From positions 66,503,561 through 66,567,560 of the forward strand of contig NC_088775.1 in assembly GCF_954871325.1 (NCBI RefSeq): a DNA stretch of 64,000 nucleotides, given 5' to 3'. The notes beneath the pieces are model-generated. The model searched no databases. It had not been told where the DNA came from and saw only the letters and a list, made by a program, of their open reading frames with translations. The DNA is from Gordionus sp. m RMFG-2023. Lineage: Eukaryota > Nematomorpha > Gordioida > Chordodea > Parachordodidae. A program made the translations under genes and the position numbers. Of this stretch, positions 45,550 through 56,530 are shown one piece after another (the stretch's first letter is position 1; each line of letters starts with the position of its first letter).

Positions 45550-47515
45550 CTAGGGGCCATTCCATGTCAAATCGATCAAAAAGGCACTTCGGCCGACCCC
45601 TTTTAAAATTGTTAAAAAATTTCTGGAATTATTTAGATAGGTAAAAGATTGAGAAATCCGTTTAATTTAGCTCGCTAGCACACCCACCTGATTCTCGAGA
45701 TATAGGGGCTCAAATGTACAAAAAAGAGCCACTTTTAATCTGTAAAATTTTTAAAATGCTTATATCTCAAAAACTATTTATAACTAAAAATACTAAAATA
45801 TATCATTTAATAGGTATAGAAATTCTCTAATTGGCCAACAAAGAATAATAAATATTGGCGCCATTATAGGCTTTTAACATCCGGTTTACCTAAATTGTTT
45901 TACCTGTATTTTTAAGCAAAATATGAGTTTGTTTTCGAATTTTTTTTTTGCTTTTTATTTAGACAACTTTTATAAATATATACGATGTCAAAACTTTGGC
46001 GACGCTATCGACTTTTCCAAAATATACATTTTTGCCAAAAATTTAAGAAAAAAGTAGATGGCTCTAAGGGTTAAAAAATATTATTCTTATGGAAAATGAA
46101 AATATTGATACCTTTATAAGAATTGTGATAAAATTTTCCAGTTCTGCCCCCTCCCCCCTCCCACTATCCTTAAAATGTTTTACTAATTTTAGATCTCTAC
46201 TTTGCTACTATAGCGAGCGAATGACTTATTAGCTCGATAATATATAACAGCTGCAGTAAAAATGAATATTTTATTAGGCATATATTCGATTATATTTTAC
46301 AAAATAAATTGTTTAAAACGATCTCTCTTTCTGCAAAATAATTTTAACCTGTCCGTTCAGATTAATTTTATCGTCTCTGGATTTGGAGAGTGCAAAAACA
46401 TGTATTCTAGGTGTAGATCAATTAAAATTTTATTCTATATCACAGATGGACGTACCAAATATTAAATTGTTGCAACCCATTTAATCTACAAAGACATGCT
46501 TATTATCGCGAGAATCTAAGAAAGATTCTATCCTGGATGACCCAAAAAAAATTATCATTCAATTTAGATATGTTAATATGCTCTTCATGGCGACAAAAAT
46601 TAGCAAACATTCCTTATACTTCAAATGACAATGTAGATATTGATTCTCTCATTCATATAATTAATCAAGAGGCTATTGATAGCATTAATATATCCCTACA
46701 ATCAAATGGGGAATCTCTTAAAAAGAAATATTCCAAGAAAAAAATAGAGTAAAAAAAAGTTTTAATGACTAAAATTATACCATTATCTTTATCAAATGAT
46801 GAAAAATTCGATGAAATTGAAGATACCTTAAAAATTAAAAAAATTATATGAAAGATGTTTATTATTAGAAATTTGTTACATTTTTAAGTGTCTAATGGGC
46901 ATATGCCCACTCTGCTTTTCATTTAGTTAGTATATTTAATAAAAAATCAAAATTTTTTAATATAAAAAGTGAAAATATCTGGTTATTGATAAGATAGTAG
47001 CAAAACTTTAACCATAATCCAAATTTCATAAAGCGCCATCTATTTTTTTATCAATTTTTGGAATCGATAGCGTCGCCAAGGTTTTGATATTATATATATT
47101 TAGCAAATGTGTCTAAATAAAAAGCAATAAAAAAAATCGAAAACAAACTCACTATTTTACTTAAAAATATAGGTAAAGCAATTTAGGTAAACCGGATGTT
47201 AAAAGCCTATAATGGCGCCAATATTTATTATTCTTTGTTAGCCAATTAGAGAATTTCTATACCTATTAAATGATATATTATAGTATTTTTTGTTATAAAT
47301 AGTTTTTGAGATATAAGCATTTAAAAAATTTTACAGATTAAAAGTGGCTCTTTTTTGTATATTTGAGCCCCTATATCTCGAGAACCAGGTGTGCTAGCAA
47401 GCTAAAATAAACGGCTTTCTCACTCATTTACCTATCTAAATAATTCCAGAAATTTTTAACAATTTTAAAAGGGGTCGGCCGAATCGTGATCGATTTGACG
47501 TGGAATGGCACCTAG
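45550..47515. mobile_element. Foldback DNA transposon with ~500-bp inverted arms
   Basis: Arms at 45550-46070 and 47035-47515 are inverted copies. The left end reads CTAGGGGCCATTCCATGTCA, and the right end on the minus strand CTAGGTGCCATTCCACGTCA. Other matched blocks are AAATCGATC, GGCCGACCCCTTTTAAAATT, CTCGAGATATAGGGGCTCAA, GGCGCCATTATAGGC and GGCGACGCTATCG. No exact target duplication is seen (AATTCATC against GAATCAAA). The 965-bp centre contains a Cys-rich coding fragment (46448-46753). The superfamily is unknown to me. Confidence 0.85.
46448..46753 (+). pseudogene. Cys-rich, zinc-finger-like coding fragment in the foldback
   Basis: The plus strand reads CCNPFNLQRHAYYRENLRKI, then LSWMTQKKLSFNLDMLIC, SSWRQKLANI and an Asp/Ile-rich segment up to a stop at 46750. 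The CCNPF...H...LR.I..WM...IC..xR..L pattern resembles a Cys/His module seen near the N-terminus of uncharacterised animal proteins, with the last Cys of an expected ICxxCR here replaced by Trp (ICSSWR). I infer a DNA-binding module of a lost transposase, since it sits between inverted transposon arms. The only in-frame ATG nearby is at 46537, which would leave out the first Cys pair, so it is a fragment of a larger gene. No catalytic domain is seen. Confidence 0.45.
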
Positions 47516-47566
47516 AATCAAATTTTTATCTAGAATTATCTCCTTATAAATATTTAATAGGGTTAG

Positions 47567-47645
47567 TCGCCGGGGTGGCCTAATGGATTATGATATATGC
47601 TTGGAAACAGAAGGACACAGAGGGCAGGTTCAATCCTGGTAAGGA
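47567..47645 (+). repeat. tRNA-like head in front of the LINE
   Basis: GTCGCCGGGGTGGCCTAATG contains a box A-like TGGCCTAATGG, and GGTTCAATCC is a box B at tRNA-like distance. The acceptor ends do not pair, so it is not a tRNA gene. It lies about 140 bp upstream of the LINE's first ATG (47787) and may be part of the LINE's 5' region or a SINE. Confidence 0.55.
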
Positions 47646-47779
47646 GCATAAAAATTTTCATGTTTTTCTTCGATGACTGATTTGTAATGACATATGGTAA
47701 TATGAATTTTGGAGCTTAGAGATGACATCCCGGTCACCGACAGGCCTGGATAGCCAGGTGCTAAGGATACTTGTACAAT

Positions 47780-50700
47780 AAACAAAATGAAGGAAACAAA
47801 TGAAAATATGAATATGAAAGCTAGGGCGTTCCCTTCAAGCGACGCGCAGGGTGTAGACCTCCATCCTGTGAAAAGTATAATAAAGGTCAAAGCAAAGAAG
47901 ACAAGATTAGCAAGTTTGAATATTGGGACCATAGGCGTAGCCAGGGGGGGCAAGGGGAAATTCCCCCCCCCTTCAGAAATTTATCACTTTTTGTAAATAT
48001 CATTTTTAGCTAATAATAAATATCCCCCTTAGTCCTCCCCCCACTCCCTGACCCTCAAATATGTATGCATATATCTTAAATAATACTTTTTTATAAAACT
48101 ATTCATCATAATTTATAGATTTTTGGGAAAATAAATTTATAAATATATAAAATAAACCAAAAATGTTTTTTAATAAATGGAATATAAGCCAAAGATAAGT
48201 CTTAAGACAGAAGTTAAATGTATTATAATTATTAATAATAGATCCATAAAATTACTAAATAATATAATATATCAAATATAATTTTTTATAAAGTGAGTAA
48301 TTTTAATTTATTTATCTTAATAAAAGTAAAATATAATTATAAAACTATTGATAAAATTAAATCAAAAATTAAAAAAATATTAAAGCACAATATAAACAGT
48401 GGAATATTATATGTCGTCGATTTACTATATCTAATTGTCAAATGACAATCAAGTAATTTTTACCAATATAGCGAATTATATATTTTACAGAAAACTATAA
48501 AATATTGATAAGGATATCAGAAAATATCTTTTAAAGACATTGTGGGATGAATAATATAAAGATTAAATTTAAATATCATTTTTACTTAAATAATATAGAT
48601 GGTGTTAAATAATTGAATGCAAATTGTTGCTATATTTAATATCAAGAGCATTGATTAGTAAATTTTGTTAGATTATTAACTGTTATATATTCTCTAACTG
48701 TCAAATATGTCTGTAAAAGTGGAATTTTACCTAGTATCTTATAACTAGACACTTAAAGGTAAGATGAGAGAATCGGAATCAATGTTGAACAAGAGAAAAG
48801 TTGATGCGTGCATACAAAAGACGAAATGGAAAGGTCAGAAGAATATAATGATTGGAGATGGGTATAAATTGTACTATAATGGAATTGTTAGCAATAGGAA
48901 CGGTGTCGGCATCATCCTCAGTCAAGATCTAACCTTCTCAGTAATAGAAATCAACAAGATCTCTGATAGACTAATGAAGATAAAACTCTGCATTGGCTAA
49001 TCAATGCTACACATCCTTTCAGTATATGCTCCTCAAACGGGTTGCAAAGAAAAAGAGAAAGATGACTTTAGAGCTATCCTTGATGAAGCAGTAATGAAAA
49101 TCCTTAAGGATGACCTAGTCATAATAGGTGGTGACTTAAATGCACATGTGGGAAAAGCAAGAGATAACAAAAGGCATCATGGTGGTTTTGGATATGGAGA
49201 AAAAAATGATGAAGGAGAGCATATACTGAAATTTGCGCAAGCTTTCGACCTTGCCTTAACCAACACCTACTATAGGAAAAAAGACAGTCATTTAATAACA
49301 TATGAAAGGGGTACAAGGAAAACACAGATAGATTACATGCTAATCTTTCGTAGAAGATTTAAAGATGTAATAGACTGCAAAGTCATCCCAGGAGAAGATA
49401 TAGCCGACATCACAAATAAATCCACTCAAAACAAGATAAAACTGGAACCATGCATCAAATGGGGTAAATTAAAAACAATGACAGATGCCTTTGCAATCAA
49501 TGCAAACATTGAAACAATAGATTCCTCACAAGTCAGTGAAAAAATGTGACAGACCTTTCATCCAGATTAATGGACACTCTAGGCTTTACAAGTGGAGGTA
49601 AGGAATCATACAAAGAACTATGGTGGTAAAATGAAGTGTTACAAATCACTATACAGGAGAAAAAAGCCCTTTATAAAATATGGTACAAATCCAAAAACCC
49701 AGATGACAAGACAAGATACAAAAAATCCAAGAGAATAGCTACAAAGGCGGTGGCTAGGGCTAAATCTATGCGATGACATGTATGAAGAACTACCTACCAA
49801 AGAAGGGCAAAATAAAATATACAGATTAGCCAAACAGCGAGAAAAGAATTCTAAGGATATAAACGGAGCTCCGAAAGTAATCAAGAATAAAGATGGGAAA
49901 TTGATAATAAAGGAAAAAGAAATAATGAATAGATGGAAAGAATATTTTTAGGAGCTTCTCAACTTTAATCCCCACATACTACATTTAGATGAACACTCCC
50001 TATGTCAAAACCTTATACCACCAATAACAGAACAAAAGATAATCATATGCCTCAGGCATATGAAAAACAAAGCTAGGGGTCCAGATTATATTCCAATAGA
50101 AAGCCTTAAAGCACTAGGAGATGGTGGAATACACTTCCTCACAAATCTATACAATAAAATACTTGTAAATGAAGAGTTCCTCAAAAATGGAGGCAGAGCT
50201 ATCTAGTTCCTGTCTTCAAAAATAAAGGGGACCCACACAATTGTTAAAATTACAGGGGCATAAAACTAATGTCCCACTGTCTAAAACCATACGAAAAAAT
50301 AATATAAAAAGATTAAGAGACATAATCTAAATAGGAGAGACTCAGTTTGGCTTTATGTCTGGGAGGTCTACAACTGATGCTATCCACGCAATTAGGCAAA
50401 TGAGTGAAAAATACAGGGAAAAGAACAAAAGGCTACATATGGTCTTTCTCGATCTAGAAAAGGCCTTCGATTGAATCCCAAGAAAACTTATATGATGGGC
50501 TCTACGCCACAAAAAGGTTCCCGAAAAATATATAAGAATAATACAGGATATATATATGGGCCATACAACAATGGTCCGTAGCACAACAGATACTTCAGCA
50601 GGCTTCATAATAGCCGAAGGATTCATCAAGGGTCGGCTCTCAGCCCACTTCTCTTCATTACAGTAATAGATGTATTAGCACAGTCTATACCTCAAACAGT

Positions 50701-51500
50701 CTCGTGGAATATGATATTTGCAGATGATATTGTGATACTTGCTGAATCCAAGGATGAAATGAAAGAAAGATTAGTGAGTTGGATACATATCCTAGAAAAG
50801 CACGGACTAAAAGTAAATAGAGAAAAGTCTAAATATATGGTGATAGGAGGAGATGAAACAGAGAGTATTGATATAAATGAATGGCAAATATCGGCAATTG
50901 AAAGCTGCAAATATTTGGGCTCCACTATATAAACAAACGGCACAATGGAAAAAGAGATAAAGAATAAAATTAATCAAGGGTGGTTAAAGTGGAAATCTTT
51001 ATCTGGTGTGCTATTTGACAAAAGAATTCCACACAAATTAAAGTGAAAAATTTACATTTCCATAGTACAACCAACTATTCTATATAGTTCGGAAACATGG
51101 CCAACCAAGGAATCAGACAAGTGAAGTCTACAAACTATGGAGATGAGAATGCTGAGGATAATTGCTGGGGTAACAAGAAAGGATAAAGTACGCAGTACAA
51201 GAATACTGAGTAGTTTAAAGGTAGTGCCCATTAAGACTAAGTTAATGGTAAACAGACTTAGGTGGTATGGGCACACAATGAGAAGGCCTATGAACTACAT
51301 AGGAAATAAGGTTGAGAGTTTGGAAGTGATGGGCTAAAGTAAAAGAGGAAGGCCAAAACTTCAACGGGGCCATAAAGTTAGAGCCAATATAAAGAAGTAT
51401 AAATTAGATAAAAGAGATTGTATGAATAACATAAAGTGGAGAGAGATGTTGAAGGAGCTTACCACCAGAAGAGGTGAAAGCTAAAGAGAAAAAAAAAGAT
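47780..51500 (+). mobile_element. RTE-like LINE (non-LTR retrotransposon), decayed
   Basis: The endonuclease comes first: RLASLNIGT near 47930, then ACIQKTKWKG (QETKW in active relatives), VIIGGDLNAHVGK, and the THYERGTRKTQIDYML-like block (here ITYERGTRKTQIDYML) with DCKVIPGED at 49375. Reverse transcriptase follows: KARGPDYIPIESLKALG, GFMSGR-type block near 50350, MVFLDLEKAF-type block near 50440, GSALSPLLFI, FADDIVILAE and ESCKYLGSTI. The C-terminus has LRWYGHTMRRP and RGRPKLQ. This order and the short C-terminal block are typical of RTE/BovB-like LINEs. At least ten stops or frameshifts break it, and an 0.8-kb insert lies at about 47933-48750. The 3' end has an A-rich tail at about 51487-51499. 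Confidence 0.85.
47933..48750. mobile_element. Insertion inside the LINE endonuclease, hAT-like left end
   Basis: LINE coding sequence stops after SLNIGT (about 47930) and resumes with LKGKMRESES (about 48751). The insert begins TAGGCGTAGCCAGGGGGGGC, which resembles hAT ends of the CAGGGGCGTAGCCAGG type, and continues with C runs and then very AT-rich DNA. The right end has no matching inverted repeat, so it is damaged or of another type. No coding potential. Confidence 0.55.
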
Positions 51501-51869
51501 TTTTCACCGGTAGGATTTTTTAAATAGGTTTTTAACCTTTTTAAAGTTGAAAAAGTTCTTCATTAGTGCAGGTACTAATTTGTAATGTAGCTAAAATAAT
51601 TAATAATGTTTTGATATTGGGAACCTAAAGTGCAATTACACATGGAAAGGGTCTGCAGATCATTTTTTGGTCTCAAAGAATACTCTATTCTGTCATGATT
51701 ACCAAAATCAGACATCACAAAGTAACTTATCATATGAGCCTACTATATTGAGATTTTCCTAATGTCCTCTCGTGTTTCAAGCGTAATCAACAGTTTAGAC
51801 ACAACCTGCAAAAGAAAAAAATGCTTTTTAAAAATTTGTGAAATTTGTTATTTAAATATCTCATCCTTT
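51501..51869. other. Unassigned DNA between LINE and hAT remnant
   Basis: No recognisable gene. By position it should be interior sequence of the large hAT-like element, but its minus-strand translation gives no convincing transposase block. Confidence 0.35.
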
Positions 51870-52340
51870 AAAAAAAACAAACTAATAAATCTTCCTTTAA
51901 TTTAAATAAAAATGTATCAATAAGATGAATAAAAATGTTTAAAAATCCTCAATCGTAGATGCAGCAATATTTGAGCAATTGGATTGTCTGGAAACTACTC
52001 TAGGTTTAAAAATTTCAATCCCAAACATATTAGCAATCTCTTTTACTTTCTCATATTACATGAAATTTTTATCCACATTCTCTCTAATATTTGTTAATAT
52101 TTCAACAATTCTATTCATAGCCTCCCTTAAATCCAAATCAATTTTTTGTAGCATTTTGCTAAAATCATATGTAAATTTAAATAAAAAATATACACAATGA
52201 ATAGATATTAAAAATTGTGGTTTAATAATAGCCTGCAAAAGATTCTCAACATCTGCTGAATCTTTTTCCTTGCTTGGTATATAAAATTCCAGTGCTACAA
52301 ATACAACATCATATAGTTCAATAAAGAGTTTCACCGACTC
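51870..52340 (-). pseudogene. hAT transposase remnant (p52rIPK-like)
   Basis: The minus strand reads DVENLLQAIIKPQFLISIHC, VYFLFKFTYDFSKMLQKIDL, DLREAMNRIVEILTNIRENV and DKNFM, a stop, then YEKVKEIANMFGIEIFKPRV and VSRQSNCSNIAAST. The FLISIHC, LSKxLQ..DLD...A, LxxIREN and PRVxSRQxxRSN-like blocks are those of hAT-derived proteins related to p52rIPK. In the family the domain lies between the catalytic core and the dimerisation end. A TAA/TAG-type stop interrupts it after NFM and the rest of the transposase is missing. It lies just inside the right arm and is the likely remnant of the large element's own transposase. Confidence 0.7.
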
Positions 52341-52554
52341 TTGTTTTCAATGTATCTAATCGGACAAATTTTTTTTAGTTTCTTTTTTTTTGATTTTTTA
52401 AGTCAATGTCATGTTAAGCTACTTATATTTTTTTATCCATGATAATTGGAATATCAAATTTCTCATATTTAATGTAAAACTTATAATTTTATTTTCAATT
52501 AGTGTATTTATAATTTCAATACCTATAATATAAATATATAAAAAAAGCGCATTA

Positions 52555-53977
52555 ATTTGTCGGGCCGATTTGGGCTTATTTTTAAAAACGGTCGATTATG
52601 ATTTTAGCCAAAATAATATGTAAGATTAGAGAAGGTCCAAACCTTTCTTTTTCTTTATTTCTTTCTTCTATGCACAAATTCTCCAGGGTTACATAATATA
52701 GGCTACTAATCAACATACCTTATAATATGGTAAATTGGTCCACCAAAGAAATCGGCATAAATATTGATTGTTAATTTTTTTTTGTATTATTAATTTTTTT
52801 GTTGATATTACACATATAGTAAATAAAATTGAGATTTTTGTAAAAAAATACAATTAATCGGACTAACATTCAAAGACTTCTGTTTAATCATCCTTTTTTT
52901 TATACTAAAAAATTTATAATATTGCAGCTGTGATACGCGCTGAATTGTCGTTGCGCCTAATTGACGCCGCTCTGAATTGACATCGTGCTAAATTGAAGCT
53001 GCACCGAATTGTTGCCGCGCTAAATTGACGCAGGCCTAATTGTTGCTGCGCCGAATTATTGCTGCGCCGAATTCTCGCAGCGCAGAATTGTCGCCGGGCT
53101 GAATTAACGCTGCGCCAAATTGACGCCGCGCCAAATTTTCCGCGCCGAATTGACGTGAAACCTCGGTAAGCGCCTGAAGATTGAGCCTAGTTAGTTTGTA
53201 TTTCGCCATTACCCAATTATAGCAATTATACAAATTTTGTAAAAAGTGTAAATTGAAAATTTTTATATTTTGATTTCAGAATAGGCAGGACAAAAAGACG
53301 CTTGTTTATAACAAACCTCCCTCCACCCCCCGACCTAAATAAAAACGATCCAAAAGTATTCAAAATATTCCATTCAAGTTCAATCTTGCCGAATTTAGGA
53401 ACTAATGTTATAAATGTACTTGTCTAAGATACATTTCTAAAATTAGAAAAAAAATCATTACTTATTTAAAAAATAGCGATGAAATAAAACAAATCCCGCT
53501 AGAAAGTTCGTATCTAATTCTGAACTAGGATGGTATAGCCGGAAATAATCGCTCGGCTAACTAACTTAATAACTCATTTTGATCCTTTGGTATTTCTAAG
53601 CCCCAGGTGGTCCCGATTAAAACTTTTTAACCCTAAGCTGAGTTGCCTGCAGGGCTTTACTATCTAACCTCAGAAAATGCCATTATTGCATTTTGCTGTT
53701 TATATATTTTTGGTAAATATTTTTTTGAACTATTTGGAATAAAATTATTCATCTGAGCCCCGAGTCTAAACGAGAGTCTGAACCCCAGGTCTGTGCTCGG
53801 GGTTCGTGCTCAGAGCTGGTTTAGTCAATTTTTAGACCCAAACCCCGGGTCTAGGTTTTACACAACCAAAAAATTAACAACACTAAGTAAAATCTTCAGG
53901 CTTACGTTATATTTATTGGATAAAATATTGAGTTCGCCGTTTTTAAAAATCGGCTCAAATCGAGCCGTTTATCATTA
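52555..53977. repeat. Right inverted arm of the large hAT-like element
   Basis: Inverted copy of 43349-45500. The matching landmarks are the GC-rich array, CGCCATTACCCAATTATAGC, AAAAGACGCTTGTTTAT, GGAAATAATCGCTCGGCTAA, AGTTGCCTGCAGGGCTTTAC and CGGCTCAAATCGAGCCG near the outer end. It lacks the foldback present in the other arm. Confidence 0.85.
52935..53156. repeat. GC-rich minisatellite, about 14 units of 16 bp
   Basis: Units such as GCGCCGAATTGACGCC, GCGCTAAATTGACGCA and GCGCCGAATTATTGCT repeat with a period close to 16. It is strikingly G+C rich inside AT-rich DNA. The opposite arm has only about four units (45146-45210), so the array changed length after the arms were made. Open frames across it are a by-product of the repeat. 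Confidence 0.9.
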
Positions 53978-55104
53978 CTCCAATAATATATTTTCTAATT
54001 AAATTAATTATATAACCTAAATATATATTTTTTTCCTTCTAATTACTTGCTCATTATTTTATTAAAGTTGGTGCTATATAGAAAGGATTAAGGAAGACCA
54101 TAATAAATGTATTAATTAAATATAACTAATAAATAATAGATTTTTTTATATTATTCAAGACATGGGGACAATTTTTCCTATAATTTCTGGTTAATGGTTT
54201 TTTTTTAAATGTCATAATCAAGCATAGGTCTGTTGATTTATGTAACAATAAACAACATATTTACATGGAAATACAGGTCCATATTACTAATTGTTCACAA
54301 TTTTCATAAATTCGAAATCTAACACACTCAACTTAACTGCGCCAATTTTTTTAATTTTTAAATATATCACATAATCTCCCACATTCTAAATTTTTTCAAA
54401 AATCATGTTTTTGAATTTTTTTTTATAAAAATATCATGTTTCTTAAGCCCAAAAAATTTTTCAATTACCACTCTATTTGAGCCCCGGTTCTCAAATTTGT
54501 TATGATTTATCTAAATAAAAGGACGGGATTTTATATAATTAGCGGTCTATAAATTTAAAAATGATATAACAATTATTAAAAACTTTTTTAATGATATATT
54601 TTTGTAAATATTTAAATAAAACCCGTAATTAGTACTTTTTTAGACTAGAAATTAGTAATTTTTTTTAACAAAAATCTACCACAATCTAATATCTAATAAT
54701 TTTTACCTGAAAACTCTGCAAGAGAACATTAATATATAAACCTTTAATACATAAATATTTTAGTAAATACATATTTCTCTCAATATCAATATTTATATAT
54801 AATATAATTAATATAAGATAATATATTGTGATAATAATATTAAGAAAAATGGGCTCTATGATAATTATTCCACTTTACCTGTAAGTTTTTAATCATAAAA
54901 TTTCATTATGAATTACTGATCTTTTCCGCAACACTAAATATTTTAATCATAAATTTAGATGATTAGAAAGCTAATTAGAGTATATTAATAATATAAAAGT
55001 AGGCTGTGTTAATGCTCGTATAATTTTTATTCTTAATTATGATTAGCCAGACGATGATATTATTATTCACAACATTATTAGAATTTTTTAAAATGATTAA
55101 TAAA
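53978..55104. other. Unassigned AT-rich DNA
   Basis: No gene, RNA or element is recognised outside the right flank of the large element. Confidence 0.4.
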
Positions 55105-55166
55105 AAAAATTATTAGTAATACTATAAAAATTATTAGTAATACTATAAAAATTATTAGTAATACTA
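55105..55166. repeat. Tandem repeat, three copies of a 21-bp unit
   Basis: AAAAATTATTAGTAATACTAT or close variant occurs three times in succession. Confidence 0.88.
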
Positions 55167-55256
55167 AAAAAATCGACTTATGTTTCGAAAAAAATTTGAG
55201 GGTTATATTTTAAGTACATTTGTTCAAAACGTATATGTATTTATATTCGAAAATAT

Positions 55257-55869
55257 ATGTTTAAGAATTTCCTCAATTCTGCTTTCAATTCGACTGGCTG
55301 GTGGTAATTCCCTCATTTCCTGTTCCTCTTGTAATTTAATATTGACTTTATATAAGTATCAGTTGTTCTCTCCCTGGCAATACGTAATTGCCTGAAATTG
55401 GGAGACAGAGAAAAAGAGAGATAAAATAATTAGAGCTCTTAGATCCGCTCAAATCACCCCCACTCTTGAACCTTCTTGTCTTTTCAGATCTGATGGGAAA
55501 CGGCCTGACGGAATTTCGCAAATTCCTTGGAAACGCGGTCAATTTCTGGTCTGGGACTACTCTTGCATTGATCCACTCGCTCCATCAAATCAAACAGTTA
55601 ATATACTTGAGAAAAAGGAGTCACTCAAAATAGCGAAATATTCTGAAATCTCTCAAGAATATATTTTCATCCCCATCATTTCCACTACCCTTACTACTTT
55701 TGGGAAATATGCCTTATCCTTTTTCAAGGAACTCGGTTCCCACATCCGTCAACTAACCGGTGAACCCCGCGAGGGCTTCTTCTTAAGGCAAAGGCTCGCC
55801 ATCGCAATACACAAGGCTAATTATATTAGCTTCATAGGCAGTCTCATTCCACAAGATGATCCTTCCTAA
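55257..55869 (+). pseudogene. LINE-type restriction-like endonuclease tail, copy 2
   Basis: From about 55420 one frame stays open to the TAA at 55867-55869: RDKIIRALRSAQITPTLEPS, CLFRSDGKRPDGISQIPWKR, GQFLVWDYSCIDPLA, then EYIFIPIISTTLTTFG, LSFFKELGSHIRQLTGEPRE and RQRLAIAIHKANY. This matches copy 1 at 6934-7563 block by block (EP..L..DG, WD, FIPI, LG..IR.L..EP.E). RPD and the Asp of WDY have the spacing of a PD-(D/E)XK nuclease core as in R2-type LINE endonucleases, and both residues are kept here. Upstream, in another frame, IRLAGGNSLISCSSCN may be the remains of the CxxC part. There is no in-frame ATG near the start, so this is a 5'-truncated insertion. G+C content is clearly higher than the surroundings. 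Confidence 0.65.
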
Positions 55870-56310
55870 CCTCAATACTTTTTATAACACCGTCAAAAAC
55901 ATATTCTCCAATATTTTATTATATATTTCCTTTTTTTTTTATTATTATACCACTAGGTGTATAATCTTTTTAATGTTTTATTCCCTAGAATTATAAAATT
56001 TAATATATTTTTAATATAAATTTATATAGTATATATTTTTTTTTTCTTCATATAATTTTTAATATATTCTTATTTGTTTTGTTTTAAAATATATTTTTAT
56101 CGAATAATAAAATAAATATAATTTTTAAATATGATCAAAAGGTATACTCACTCCTATTTAGCATGAGATGGGAGTACTAAATTTAAGCTATCTGCTGAAA
56201 TTTAAACTACTTTTATATTTTTATATGTAATGATGACGATTTAATATTCGGGCCGAGTATCTTTTAAAATATTTTAGGTCCGGCCCGGGCATATTTCTAG
56301 AAAAAATACG
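55870..56310. other. AT-rich DNA after the endonuclease tail
   Basis: It may start with the 3' untranslated part of the retroelement. At 56240-56300 CGGGCCGAGTATC and GGTCCGGCCCGGGC form a G+C-rich patch like those of the hAT MITEs. No gene. Confidence 0.4.
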
Positions 56311-56530
56311 TAGCCCATTTACGTCTAAAAAATTTAAAAAACTTTAAAAACAACGATTATCACAATTGTCACTTATCTATGGTACATCTTCACTAAAATT
56401 TTATTTTAAAATGTTAGCATTACTTATTTTAGCCCATTTACGTCAAAAAAATTTAAAAAACTTTAAAAACAACGATTATGACAATTGTCACTTATCTAGG
56501 GTACATCTTTACTAAAATTTTAATTTAACA
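56311..56530. repeat. Tandem duplication of a 119-bp unit
   Basis: TAGCCCATTTACGTC starts at 56311 and again at 56430; both copies run through AACAACGATTAT, ACAATTGTCACTTATCTA and ACTAAAATTTTA with few differences. Confidence 0.9.

Larger units (their letters stand above)
43349..53977. mobile_element. Large hAT-like element with long inverted arms and nested insertions
   Basis: The outer left end is TATTATTGTTAAATGGCTCG (43349); the outer right end on the minus strand is TAATGATAAACGGCTCG (to 53977). Both match the ends of the hAT MITE at 33680. The adjacent 8 bases are CTCCAGCA (43341-43348) and CTCCAATA (53978-53985), a 6/8 match expected for an old duplication. The arms 43349-45500 and 52555-53977 are inverted copies. 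A p52rIPK-type hAT transposase remnant lies at 51870-52340. Two foldbacks and a LINE account for most of the remaining length. The alternative is two separate MITE-like insertions in opposite orientation, since each arm also has GGTCGTTTAAC-like or GGGCCGATTT-like inner ends. Confidence 0.6.

Noticed and set aside
47933-48750. Intron in the LINE
   Set aside because: The left boundary is not GT and begins with a transposon-like GCGTAGCC end; LINE coding regions do not normally contain introns.
53036-53233. 65-codon minus-strand open frame with RQFGAA-like repeats
   Set aside because: It is a by-product of the 16-bp GC-rich minisatellite.
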